In this document: piece by piece, positions 8,362-16,517 of the stretch
Position numbering within the stretch: the first letter of the stretch is position 1
How the letters are laid out: every line of letters starts with the position of its first letter
From: a virus
DNA: 43,515 bases
Direction: 5' to 3' (one strand)
Virus record (IMG/VR): IMGVR_UViG_3300010045_000001
Span: 1-43,515 of that record
Made by a program: the position numbers and the translations under genes
The notes under the pieces: generated by a model
What the model was told of the DNA's origin: nothing
What the model saw: the letters and a program-made list of their open reading frames with translations, nothing else
The model's database searches: none

Positions 8362-9696
8362 ATGGACAAGATCGTTAAGGCCACCCCCGCGAGCGTCACC
8401 AGAACCGCCCGCGCCGTGCTGCGCGCGGCCGGTCTGCTCGACGCCGTCGTGAAGGTCAGCAGCGCCGAGGGCCCCGTCGGCGACAACGGCCGGCAGATGT
8501 GGGTCACCGACGTCGACATGGTGCGCAGCGAGAAGTCGGTCAAGGCGGCCGTCGACGCGCTGTCGGCCGCCTACCCCGGCGCGACCGTCAAGGCCACGCC
8601 GTACGCCAACATCATGATCGTGCGGGTGACCCGTCCGCAGGACGAGGACACCACCGCGGCGGCCGCCGTCGTGATCGACGGCCCCGCCGAGGGCTACCAG
8701 GCGACCGGCGAGTTCGGCCCCGGCCGCGACAAGCGGTTCGCCGACGGCCGCCCGTGGGCGCAGCAGATCGACGTCGCGCGCCGCGAGGGCATCACCGACA
8801 CCACCGAGGCCGAGCGCGCCGCGCGGGTGTACCTCGCGGAGGACCGCCGGAACGAACACCCCGAGCTGCGCACGTGGGCACCGGGCGACGAGCTGCCCAA
8901 GACGCCGCCGCACACCGTGTTCGACGTCGACGGCTACGTGTGGGAGCACCAGGCGCACGGGATCGGCGTGTACCGCTTGGCCGCGGCGGGCCGCGAGCTG
9001 CTCGCCGCTGAGGTCGAGCCCGGCGACGAGCTGCTGTTCGACACCGTCGGCGAGCGGCTGTGGCCGTACTTGCTCGACGGCGAGGGCCCGGTCACCGAGA
9101 CCGTGCCCGTGCGCGGGGTGGCGGCCGCGCAGGTGCCCACGCTCCCTCGGCAGTGGCTCGCCCCGAGCGGCCGCCCGATTGGCCACCCGACCGGCATCTA
9201 CAACGGGCACGAGTTCGAGTACGACCGCGAGAACGACCTGCACCTGTGCGTGCTCTGCGAGCGGTACGAGGTCATGGTCAAGGTGGAAGCCGACGAGTTG
9301 ACCGGCGAGTACCCGAGGTGCACCGGGTTCCCGGCCTACGGCGGCGACCTCGCCCGGGTCTACCTCCGGCTCACGATCAACCCCGACGTCGCCGGCGACG
9401 CCACGCGCATGATCGCCGACGCGTTGTGGCAGTTCACGCCGGTGATCGGCCGCACGCCGCGGTTCGGGTGGAACCCGGACACGTGCAAGCTGCTGGTCGA
9501 GACCGCCCCGGGCCGGGTCGACGAGCTGCACGAGAAGTTGATCGACTACCGCCGGACCCCCATCCCCACCGACGACGGCGGGTTCGAGATCCCGGTCGTG
9601 AGGATCGACCAGCTCACCGGCGACGAGGGCCTCGAACTGCTCGCCGACAACTACGCGCGGTACGTGGCGGAGCACGGCACCCGGGCCGGTGCCTGA
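8362..9696 (+). CDS. Hypothetical 444-aa protein, early operon
   Basis: Starts at ATG 8362; the nearest Shine-Dalgarno-like sequence (GGGAAGGA, 8342-8349) is 12 bases away, so translation may depend on the leader hairpins. I do not recognise the family. It is soluble, acidic and alpha/beta. The second half holds Cys pairs (LCVLCERY, then PRCTGF) that could bind zinc, within a region GIYNGHEFEYDRENDLHLC. It is the first of the translationally coupled genes running to the integrase (stop and next start overlap as TGATG). A role in the lysogeny decision or host takeover is possible but unproven. Confidence 0.75.
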   Translation: MDKIVKATPASVTRTARAVLRAAGLLDAVVKVSSAEGPVGDNGRQMWVTDVDMVRSEKSVKAAVDALSAAYPGATVKATPYANIMIVRVTRPQDEDTTAAAAVVIDGPAEGYQATGEFGPGRDKRFADGRPWAQQIDVARREGITDTTEAERAARVYLAEDRRNEHPELRTWAPGDELPKTPPHTVFDVDGYVWEHQAHGIGVYRLAAAGRELLAAEVEPGDELLFDTVGERLWPYLLDGEGPVTETVPVRGVAAAQVPTLPRQWLAPSGRPIGHPTGIYNGHEFEYDRENDLHLCVLCERYEVMVKVEADELTGEYPRCTGFPAYGGDLARVYLRLTINPDVAGDATRMIADALWQFTPVIGRTPRFGWNPDTCKLLVETAPGRVDELHEKLIDYRRTPIPTDDGGFEIPVVRIDQLTGDEGLELLADNYARYVAEHGTRAGA

Positions 9697-10052
9697 TGAC
9701 CACGTGGGTTCCCGACTACGAGTTCGAGGCCGGCGACGGGCACGTGTGGGCGCGGCCCGTGGCGGCGTCCGAGGACTGCCCCGACTGCTCGTGCTGCACC
9801 AAGAACCTGTGCACCAAGGCGGCCGCGGCCGAGTTGCCGTGCTGGTGGATCGTCGGCAACCGCGGGCCGGGCACGGCCGACGTGTCCAAGTGCCCGTGCG
9901 GGCAGAAGATCGAGGACCGCGCGACCGCGCGCTCGTACCTGAACGCCTCGCCCGAGGTGCGCGCCGAGTACGAGGCGGACTGCGCGCCCGAGAAGCTCGC
10001 CAAGATCAAGCAGCTCGCCGCCGAGATCGAGAACGAAGGGGCCGCATCGTGA
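9696..10052 (+). CDS. Cysteine-rich putative zinc-binding protein
   Basis: 118 aa from ATG 9696, overlapping the preceding stop by one base. Cysteines cluster as CPDCSCCTKNLC near residues 29-40, one at about 51 and CPCG near 70, followed by a charged helical tail that ends in a long amphipathic helix. The spacing suggests one or two zinc knuckles, as in small nucleic-acid-binding phage proteins. I do not recognise the family. It is coupled to both neighbours and so probably acts with them. Confidence 0.65.
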   Translation: MTTWVPDYEFEAGDGHVWARPVAASEDCPDCSCCTKNLCTKAAAAELPCWWIVGNRGPGTADVSKCPCGQKIEDRATARSYLNASPEVRAEYEADCAPEKLAKIKQLAAEIENEGAAS

Positions 10053-11137
10053 ACCGCCCACGCCGCCGACCGGAGAACCTCGCGTCGTTGGAGCTGCGCA
10101 CGGTCGCCGAGGACGTGCTCGCGACAACCGGGCTCGACGGCCGCGACGACCTGCCGCGCGCGGCCGCGCTCATGCTCGAACTCGTCCTCGACCTCGAACG
10201 GGCCGGGGTGCTCGACCTCGCGCTCGACGGGCTGCCGACCGATCCCGACGTCGACGCCCGGATCACCGGGCTCGCGGTCGCGCTCCGGTCGCACGTCGAC
10301 CAGGTCCGCAAGAGCACCGAGGACGCTCCCACGTCCGAGCAGCTCGCCGCGCGGCAGCAGCTCGCGACCAGGATGCGCGACGCCGCCACGCCGGTGATCA
10401 GCGGGCAGCCGGACGGGCTCGCCCGCCGGACGGCCCTGCTGCTCGACACTCTCGGCGGGCACCTCGAACACGGCGTCGCGTTCGGCGGGCTGCTGCCGCG
10501 CCGGTTCGGCCAGGTCGCCGAGGCGCTCTCCGACTACGGCGCGCTCCCCAAGGTGTTCGCCGAGGGCGGCTCGCTGTCGCCCGGTACGTACCGGGTGATC
10601 AAGCGCGTCGAGGTCGACGACCGCGGGGCCCGCTACGTCGACGAGCCCGGCGGCGTGCCGGTCGCCGGGCTGTGGGCACCGACCCTCACCCTGATCGAGC
10701 CGCTCCCCGACGGCGCGCTCGTCGAGCTGGACCCTGCCGACGTCCTCGGCGAGGCCGCTGATCTGCTGCCGCGCAAGTCGCCGGCTGAGTGGTTGGAGTG
10801 GGTCGGCGAGAACCCCGGCCGGGCCCGTGACGTGCTGGGCGTCGAGTACGGCCGGCCGGAAGAACCGCGCGAGGCCCTCGTCGCCGTGCTGACGACCACG
10901 ATCGAGCACGCGGGCGAGTGCGTCGCCGTGTGGCTGCCGGCCCCCGGCCGGATCTGCCACGCGGCGGCCGGTCCGAACATGCCTCACCGGTGCGTCGCCA
11001 AGCCCGAGGCCGGCCAGCACCGGCGCTCGCTCGTGAACCACGAGTGCGCGTGCGGCACGCAGCTCACGGCGACCGAGGTGCCCGACGCGTTGGCTCAGCT
11101 CGTCGGGCTGCGCAGCGGGACAGGGGCGGGCTCGTGA
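10049..11137 (+). CDS. Hypothetical 362-aa protein with C-terminal Cys/His cluster
   Basis: GTG 10049 overlaps the previous stop by four bases (GTGA). The first 140 residues are helical and Leu/Ala-rich (LMLELVLDLERAGVLDLALD). The last 80 hold several Cys and His residues (GECVAVW, RICHAAAG, PHRCVAK, NHECACG) compatible with a treble-clef or zinc-ribbon fold. No enzyme motif is recognised. It lies within the tightly overlapping early operon. Confidence 0.7.
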   Translation: MNRPRRRPENLASLELRTVAEDVLATTGLDGRDDLPRAAALMLELVLDLERAGVLDLALDGLPTDPDVDARITGLAVALRSHVDQVRKSTEDAPTSEQLAARQQLATRMRDAATPVISGQPDGLARRTALLLDTLGGHLEHGVAFGGLLPRRFGQVAEALSDYGALPKVFAEGGSLSPGTYRVIKRVEVDDRGARYVDEPGGVPVAGLWAPTLTLIEPLPDGALVELDPADVLGEAADLLPRKSPAEWLEWVGENPGRARDVLGVEYGRPEEPREALVAVLTTTIEHAGECVAVWLPAPGRICHAAAGPNMPHRCVAKPEAGQHRRSLVNHECACGTQLTATEVPDALAQLVGLRSGTGAGS

Positions 11138-11658
11138 CGACGACGCCCGAGGTGCCGCTCGCCCCGCCGGTGCTGCTGCCCGGCCGCCCGCCCGCCGGCT
11201 ACGTGCTCGTGCACGACCAGCACGGCGAGGAACTCACGCGGCGGCCGCTGCTGTTGGGCGCCGAGTTCGCCGAGTTCGCCGAGGGGTTCGAGGGCGGGCT
11301 GTGGCAGGTCACCGCGGCCGCCACGGTCGGGCTGCCCGTGGGGACGCCGCTCCGCGTGAGCCTCTACGACGAGGTCGGCATGTTGGTCGACTCCGTGGTT
11401 GTGGAAGTCGCCGCCGACCTCGGGCCCGCGTGGCGGGCGTTCGGGGACAAGGTGTCCGACGGGGCACGGGCCGTGCTCGCCGACGAGACGTTCGACGGCG
11501 ACCGGGTCGCGCGTGCCGCTGCCTACCTGCTCGACCTGGTCGGGGTGAACATTGCGCGAGGCGTGCCACTTGAGGGGGAGGTCGCCCGGCGGGTGACCAT
11601 GCTCGCGAACGTGCTCGCCGAACGCATCCGTGCCGAGAAGGGGTGGGACCAGGGATGA
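11134..11658 (+). CDS. Hypothetical 174-aa protein, early operon
   Basis: GTG 11134 overlaps the preceding stop (GTGA). After a Pro-rich opening (TPEVPLAPPVLLPGRPPAGY) there is a beta-rich middle and a helical C-terminal half (ARAAAYLLDLVGVNIARGVP). No motif is recognised. Its C-terminal half resembles in style the helical part of the preceding gene product (both have LARRT/RVARAA-type helices and VNIARGV/LEHGVAF), so the two may be distant relatives. Confidence 0.6.
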   Translation: MTTTPEVPLAPPVLLPGRPPAGYVLVHDQHGEELTRRPLLLGAEFAEFAEGFEGGLWQVTAAATVGLPVGTPLRVSLYDEVGMLVDSVVVEVAADLGPAWRAFGDKVSDGARAVLADETFDGDRVARAAAYLLDLVGVNIARGVPLEGEVARRVTMLANVLAERIRAEKGWDQG

Positions 11659-12365
11659 CCTCACCAGACAAGAGCAGCGGCCCGGCCGCTGGATACCTGC
11701 CCGACCCGCTCGACGTGTGGTCGGCGCTCGAATCGGTGTACTGGTCGGCGCAGCAGTCCGCGCACCCGTGGGCCGAGGCCCTCGCCGGGCTGCGCGACAC
11801 CTACCTCGGCGTGCAGTCGGCCGCGCTGGTCGTCGCCAGGATCAACGACCCGGCCACGCCCGAGGCGTGGCAGGACGACCCGCGCGCCCTCGTGTCCTAC
11901 GACCTCGGGCGCCTGGTCGTGGGCGAGCGGGCGTGGCCGGTGCGGCTGACGACCGCGCTCGCCACCGGCGTGAACGAGCTGCCGCCCGACATGGACGTAG
12001 TCCGCGGCCGGTGGCAGGTGCGGGTGTCCGAGTTCGCCCGCCGCACGCAGTACGCCCTCGACTGCCTCGCGGCGGGCGAGGTGCCGACCGAGGTCGGGCT
12101 TGAGGGTGTGCGGCTGCACGTGCCGGGCGAGCGGCTGCCGGCCGCGCCGGTGGGGTTCCTCGGCGGCCCGCACGGCGGGTTGCTGGCCTCGACCGAGGAG
12201 AGCATCGCGCAGGCCGAGCAGACCGTCGACACGGCCGCGCTGTGGGTCGAGTACCTCGGCGAGTGGGCGACGGCCGCCGTGTACGTGCTCGCGCTCGACC
12301 ACCGCGCGCAGCTCGTCGAGCTGTTCGTCGACTACATCACGGGAGGTGGACGTCGTGACGGCTGA
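11655..12365 (+). CDS. Hypothetical 236-aa protein, early operon
   Basis: ATG 11655 overlaps the previous stop (ATGA); an in-frame GTG at 11643 lies inside the upstream gene. The protein is mostly helical with Trp/Tyr-rich segments (DVWSALESVYWSAQQSAHPW and TAALWVEYLGEWATAAVYVL). The last segment is hydrophobic enough to pack against a partner but is not a clear membrane span. No family is recognised. Confidence 0.65.
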   Translation: MTSPDKSSGPAAGYLPDPLDVWSALESVYWSAQQSAHPWAEALAGLRDTYLGVQSAALVVARINDPATPEAWQDDPRALVSYDLGRLVVGERAWPVRLTTALATGVNELPPDMDVVRGRWQVRVSEFARRTQYALDCLAAGEVPTEVGLEGVRLHVPGERLPAAPVGFLGGPHGGLLASTEESIAQAEQTVDTAALWVEYLGEWATAAVYVLALDHRAQLVELFVDYITGGGRRDG

Positions 12366-12681
12366 GCACTCCCCCGCCGTGGGCGGCTACGTGATGGTGT
12401 TCAGCGGGCTCGACACCGACGAACTCGGGCTCGCCGGGTCGCCGTACCGCGAGCGGTTCCGCACGGTGGCCACGCCCGAGGCGTTCGAACATCTCGGGTC
12501 CGGCGCCCTGTCCTGCGACGTGCCAGACACGATCGCCCTCGTCGAGCTGATCACCCCCGACGGGCTGCGCATCGACTCGCGGCTCGTGCTCATGACCGAC
12601 GAGCAGAACCGGGGCGAAGCGGTCGACGCGATCCGGTACGCGATCGACAACGACCCCGGCCCCGTGCCGGCGGAACCGTGA
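12355..12681 (+). CDS. Hypothetical 108-aa protein, early operon
   Basis: Start at GTG 12355, eight bases after GGGAGG (12341-12346); GTG 12346 is an in-frame alternative. A small acidic alpha/beta protein (GGYVMVFSGLDTDELGLAG, ending NDPGPVPAEP). No motif is recognised. It overlaps both neighbours and therefore belongs to the coupled operon. Confidence 0.6.
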   Translation: MTAEHSPAVGGYVMVFSGLDTDELGLAGSPYRERFRTVATPEAFEHLGSGALSCDVPDTIALVELITPDGLRIDSRLVLMTDEQNRGEAVDAIRYAIDNDPGPVPAEP

Positions 12682-12881
12682 CCGACATCGAGGACCAGGA
12701 CCACGGCGGCGACGTCGCCGCCGTGGTCCGCCGGCTTGCTGAGCGCGGGATCACCGGGCTCCCCGAGCAGCACCTCGTGATCGTGCTCGCCGGGGCGGGG
12801 TCGGTTGCCGCGGCGGTCGCCGAGGTCGCCGAGTCCGAGTGGTGGACCGTGGATGGTTGGGAGGCAACGTGGGAGGACTGA
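12678..12881 (+). CDS. Hypothetical 67-aa acidic protein upstream of the integrase
   Basis: GTG 12678 overlaps the previous stop (GTGA), and the gene's end overlaps the integrase start by 13 bases. It reads TDIEDQDHGGDVAAVVRRLA, then a short Gly/Ala-rich helix (VIVLAGAGSVAAAVAEVAE) and a Trp-rich end (EWWTVDGWEATWED). No family is recognised. The start region contains one copy of the dispersed 11-mer CGAGGACCAGG (12689-12699). Confidence 0.55.
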   Translation: MTDIEDQDHGGDVAAVVRRLAERGITGLPEQHLVIVLAGAGSVAAAVAEVAESEWWTVDGWEATWED

Positions 12882-13993
12882 ACCCGGGCGAGGTGCTCGT
12901 CGGCGAACTCGTCGAGCACGGGCCCGGCCACGCCGGCGGGCTCGCGGTCATCGAGGCCGACGAGCGCGCCGAGCGCGACCGGCACCTGTCCGACAGCGCG
13001 TGGCAGCGCATCGTCAACGCGGTCCCCAAGAACACGAAGCGCGCGTACGCCCGCGTGCTGCGCGGCGTCACCGGCGAGGACGAACCATCGGCCGCCAAGG
13101 GCCGCATCCCGTGGCAGCACATGGCGTGGGAACCGTGGTGTGCGACGTCCGGGCGCACGGCGGGCAACGGCGACCAGCCCGCCACCCGCGAGACGTTCGC
13201 GCAGTGGGCGAGCGACCTGATCGACAACGGGATCGGCGTGCCCGCGCTCGAACAGGCAGTGGCCGCGGTGCAGCGCTACCACCGGGCGTACGGCCACCGG
13301 GGGCATCCCGATCCGGAGCACGTCGAGGCCGTGCTCACCGATCACCGCGCGGGCACCGGGCACACGCCCGACCAGGTCGCGCCGGTGACGCTGCCGATCC
13401 TCGCCGCCATGCTCGACACCTGCGACCGGGACACGGTCAAGGGCCGGCGCGACGCCGCCATGCTGGTGACCGGGCTGGCCGGGATGTTCCGCCGGTCCGA
13501 GATCGCCGCGCTCGACCTGTCCCGGATGCGGGAGAGCGCCGAGGGCCTGGTCTACCGGCTGCCCAAGAGCAAGACCGACCGGCGGGCCCGCGGCGTCGAG
13601 GTCGTGATCCCGCGCAGCCGTCGGTCGGGCAGCCCGACCGACCCCGTCGCGCTCGCGCTCGCCGTGCGCGCGGACCTCGCCGAGCAGGGCATCACCGAGG
13701 GGCCGCTGTTCCGGTCGGTGGACCGGTACGGGACGTACCGGGGCCCGCTCGACCCGAACGGCTACGACGTCGCCCGGGTGATCAAGGGACGGATCAGCCT
13801 CGCCGGGCTCGACCCGCACCCCTACTCGGGTCACTCGCTGCGCGCCGGCGGTGCCACGGCCGCGTACCTCAAGAGCGCGACCATTCGAGAGATCATGGAT
13901 CAGGGCCGGTGGAAGTCGCCCGGTCAGGTGTTGGAGTACATCCGGCGCGTGGACCGGTGGACCGACAACGCCGCCGCCAAGCTCGACCTCTGA
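12869..13993 (+). CDS. int: Tyrosine recombinase (phage integrase)
   Basis: 374 aa from GTG 12869, four bases after GGGAGG; the in-frame GTG at 12839 lies deep in the previous gene. Residues 40-145 look like a SAM-like core-binding domain (QRIVNAVPKNTKRAYARVLR). The catalytic domain has Arg208 (FRRSEIAALDLS), Lys235 (PKSKTDRRARG), His322-x-x-Arg325 (GHSLRAGGATAAYL), Trp348 (GRWKSP) and nucleophile Tyr357 (LEYIRR), so all key residues are present. It would integrate the circle at a host attB and, with the 8036 excisionase, excise it. It is the last gene of its operon, so its expression is tied to the early genes. Confidence 0.95.
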   Translation: MGGLNPGEVLVGELVEHGPGHAGGLAVIEADERAERDRHLSDSAWQRIVNAVPKNTKRAYARVLRGVTGEDEPSAAKGRIPWQHMAWEPWCATSGRTAGNGDQPATRETFAQWASDLIDNGIGVPALEQAVAAVQRYHRAYGHRGHPDPEHVEAVLTDHRAGTGHTPDQVAPVTLPILAAMLDTCDRDTVKGRRDAAMLVTGLAGMFRRSEIAALDLSRMRESAEGLVYRLPKSKTDRRARGVEVVIPRSRRSGSPTDPVALALAVRADLAEQGITEGPLFRSVDRYGTYRGPLDPNGYDVARVIKGRISLAGLDPHPYSGHSLRAGGATAAYLKSATIREIMDQGRWKSPGQVLEYIRRVDRWTDNAAAKLDL

Positions 13994-14010
13994 CCAGCAC
14001 CACCAACACG

Positions 14011-14048
14011 AAGCGGGCCCCGTCACCAACCGGTGACGGGGCCCGCTT
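14011..14048 (+). terminator. Strong terminator after the integrase
   Basis: A perfect 17-bp stem (14011-14027 with 14032-14048) with tetraloop AACC, followed by TTTC. The AA on the left arm makes it usable in both directions. Confidence 0.9.
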
Positions 14049-14051
14049 TCG

Positions 14052-14142
14052 TCGTTCTCCCCCGCTCACGCGGGGACCTACGCCCGGTCTGTTGTCGAGC
14101 TGAAACAGCCAACCGGTACACCCCCGCTCGCGCAGGGACCAG
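14052..14142 (-). repeat. Two hairpin repeats around a 33-nt segment: attP arm sites or decayed type I-E CRISPR-like unit
   Basis: Two 29-nt units, 14052-14080 and 14114-14142, match at 21 of 29 positions with a 62-bp period. Both share a CCCCCGCTCrCGCrGGGACC core, and the first folds as CCCCGC-TCAC-GCGGGG. Read on the minus strand (GGTCCCyGCGyGAGCGGGGG) they resemble the type I-E CRISPR repeats common in actinobacteria, and 29 + 33 nt is a normal repeat-spacer size. No cas gene is present. The 33-nt segment 14081-14113 holds a dyad (CTGTT 14089-14093, AACAG 14104-14108), so an integrase core site between arm sites, i.e. attP just downstream of int, is an equally good reading. Confidence 0.45.
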
Positions 14143-14279
14143 ATCAAGTTCGCCGAAATCCTCGCGCCACCGGGGCGACGCGCTGACTGCCGTGGCCACG
14201 CTAGCGCAGCACCCCGACAATCCTGTCCGCACTTCTCGGGAGTGCGGTGATCACTTCCCCGCTACGTTGCGTTGCGGGT

Positions 14280-14312
14280 GGTGACCAGCCGAATACGAGT
14301 CGGCTGGTCACC
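14280..14312 (-). terminator. Terminator-like hairpin for the leftward operon
   Basis: A perfect 13-bp stem (14280-14292 with 14300-14312), loop ATACGAG, three bases beyond the stop of the leftward FtsK-like gene. There is no T-run. A second 7-bp hairpin, CCGCACT/AGTGCGG (14227-14247), follows downstream on the same strand. Confidence 0.7.
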
Positions 14313-14314
14313 GC

Positions 14315-16501
14315 CTACCCGTCGCGTCGGGCCGCGAGCCACTCGCCGAGGTAGCGGTCGAACTCGTCGAGGCGGAACCCCTTGGGGTTCTTGCCCGGTT
14401 CGAGGTTCATGTCCCTCGTCGGCGGTCTGAGCGTCTTCCCCATGACCCGGGTCAGCTCAGCCGTCACCGCCGTGGCCGCGAGCGGCACGCCGTTCGCCGT
14501 GCAGTGCGCGGCGATCTCGGCGACCGACGCCCGCGGCACGTCCCGGTGCGAGCTGTTGACGACGATCGCCTCGCGGACCAGGGCGACGAGCCGGGGCACG
14601 TCTCCCCCGTCGGTGAACCGCTGCCACACCGCGGCATCGGCCGGGTTCAGCTCCGGTGCGCCGGCGCGCACGGCGGCCGCGCGGCTCGCGCCCTTGTCCG
14701 TGCCCGGCCACCGAACGAGCCGGGTCTCGGCGCCGACGATGCCGTAGCACTTCCCGGCGTCGCGCGGGTCGTTGACCTTGGCCGGCCGCAGGGTCGAGGG
14801 CCGGGCCCCGCCGTGCCGCCACTCGGCGGGCAGTGCCGCCTCATCGTCGGCCGACATGGCGAACAGCCACACCGTGTCGATCTGCGAGGTGACCACGCGG
14901 GACTTCATGAGGTCGCTCTGCCGCTTGTTGTTGGCCAGGTTGACCCGCACCCACACCTTCCGGCCCGAGACGATGATCGAGTCGACCAGGTCGCGCAACG
15001 TCTTGTGCTGCGCCAGTGACCAATACTCGTCGACGGCGAGGACCCACGGCCGCCCCATGTCCTCGTTCCACTCGTTCTCGCCGGATGCGGTGAACCGGGC
15101 CGTCCGGTCCTCGATCAGCGCGACGAGGAACCTGAGCACCCGCTCAGCGCGGACCAGGTCCGCCGCGAACACGCCCTCGTGCATGGCCGGCGCGAACGTT
15201 TCGAGGTCGGCCCCGCCCATGAGGTCGATCCCGACCAGGTGCGCGCGGCCGGCCAACCACCGCAGGCACTCGCGCTGCGCCGTCGACTTGCCCGATCCGG
15301 TGGTCCCGATCAGCAGCATGGAGTCGATCAGCGGCACCCGGACCGTGCTGCCGTCGTAGGACCGGACCAGCGGGGCCCGCTGCGTCAACGTCCACCCCGG
15401 CGGGGCCTCTACCGCGTCGACGGGGTCGGCGATCAGGTCCTCATGGATGGTGCGCACGACGTACCGCTGCATCTCCCCCGCGACCGGGCTCACGATCAGC
15501 CCGCCGCGGAGGGTGTTGAGCGCGTGCGCGAGGTCGTCGAGCTGCCGCAGGGTCAGCCGGTGCGCGGTGCGGATCTCGAACCGGAACCCCCACTCGCCGC
15601 GCCGGACCTGCTCGACGACGGCCCGCGCCTTGACCTCGACCAGCCGCTCTTGCAGTTCGGCCATAGCCCCTCGGTTCGAGGCGGACAGCAGCAGCCCGAC
15701 CGGCACGACCGGGGCCTCGCCCGCCACACCGGTCAGCAGCTCGTCGTCGTCGGCACCGCAGGCGCGCAGCCACGCGCGGCCGATCCACGCGAGCCCGGCC
15801 GCCGTCACCGACAACACGCCGAGATCGCCCCACCACGGCATCCACTCGAACAGCGCCGGCGGCCCCCACACCACGGCGGGCCCGCCGATGCCGACGAGCA
15901 CGCCGGTCCGGATCGCCCGGTCCCGGCGCAGCTCGACCCGATGCTGATGTACGGCGTCGGTGAGGTTGCCGTGCTGCCGTTGCAGCGCGCCCACCGTGGC
16001 GGCCGCCCCCGAGTCGTTCAGGTCGAGCGTGCGGACCGCCTCGCGCACCTGGCGGGCGAGACCCTGCGCGGCCGCGCGCTGGTCGGCGATCTCGGCGGCC
16101 CGGTCGGGCTGCCGGACCCACCGGAGAACCGCGTCCGGCGCGACGAACAGTGCCCCGGTGCCCAACCACCACAGCCCGAGTCCGGTCGCCCGCAACACCT
16201 TCGGCGCCCCGACCTCGACGAGCCGAGCGAGGTCGACCTCGGGCAAGCGGAACCTCGTCGAAGGTCCGGCGACCTCGCCGAGGTCCGGGGTCCGGACCTC
16301 GGCGAGGTCCGGGTTCGAGGGTCCGAGGTCCGGGGTCCGGACCTCGGCAGGGTCCGGGTTCGAGGGTCCGAGGTCCGGGGTCCGGACCTCGGCAGGGTCC
16401 GGCACCGGACCCCACGCCAGTGCGGCGGACCCTGCCACCACCGGCGCGGGGTCCGAGGTCCGCCACTGCGCAGGGCGGATCACGTTGTCGTTCTCGCTCA
16501 T
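14315..16501 (-). CDS. FtsK/SpoIIIE-type DNA translocase, TraB-like
   Basis: 728 aa from the ATG at 16501; ATG 16513 is an in-frame alternative four bases after the upstream stop. A repeat-rich N-terminal stretch (residues 33-75) is followed by hydrophobic segments at about 104-122, 198-218 and 226-245, then the motor domain with Walker A GTTGSGKS (399-406) and Walker B VLAVDEY (487-493). The C-terminal 90 residues contain a winged-helix-like segment (SVAEIAAHCTANGVPLAATA) at the place of the FtsK gamma/TraB DNA-reading domain. In actinomycete plasmids and AICEs this protein alone moves double-stranded DNA between hyphae. It is last in a leftward operon with a multi-span membrane protein and two small genes. 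Confidence 0.88.
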   Translation of the reverse strand: MSENDNVIRPAQWRTSDPAPVVAGSAALAWGPVPDPAEVRTPDLGPSNPDPAEVRTPDLGPSNPDLAEVRTPDLGEVAGPSTRFRLPEVDLARLVEVGAPKVLRATGLGLWWLGTGALFVAPDAVLRWVRQPDRAAEIADQRAAAQGLARQVREAVRTLDLNDSGAAATVGALQRQHGNLTDAVHQHRVELRRDRAIRTGVLVGIGGPAVVWGPPALFEWMPWWGDLGVLSVTAAGLAWIGRAWLRACGADDDELLTGVAGEAPVVPVGLLLSASNRGAMAELQERLVEVKARAVVEQVRRGEWGFRFEIRTAHRLTLRQLDDLAHALNTLRGGLIVSPVAGEMQRYVVRTIHEDLIADPVDAVEAPPGWTLTQRAPLVRSYDGSTVRVPLIDSMLLIGTTGSGKSTAQRECLRWLAGRAHLVGIDLMGGADLETFAPAMHEGVFAADLVRAERVLRFLVALIEDRTARFTASGENEWNEDMGRPWVLAVDEYWSLAQHKTLRDLVDSIIVSGRKVWVRVNLANNKRQSDLMKSRVVTSQIDTVWLFAMSADDEAALPAEWRHGGARPSTLRPAKVNDPRDAGKCYGIVGAETRLVRWPGTDKGASRAAAVRAGAPELNPADAAVWQRFTDGGDVPRLVALVREAIVVNSSHRDVPRASVAEIAAHCTANGVPLAATAVTAELTRVMGKTLRPPTRDMNLEPGKNPKGFRLDEFDRYLGEWLAARRDG
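16281..16410 (-). repeat. 45-bp tandem repeat inside the FtsK/TraB-like gene
   Basis: Nearly three copies of a 45-bp unit begin at 16281, 16326 and 16371 (the last is truncated). Each holds the 10-bp palindrome GGTCCGGACC (16290-16299, 16335-16344, 16380-16389) within a larger CGAGGTCCGG-rich dyad. The period equals 15 codons, giving protein repeats of the type PDLGPSNPDxAEVRT. Related copies occur in the next gene at 16794-16926. Confidence 0.9.
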
Positions 16502-16517
16502 GTTCTGCCCCATCTGC

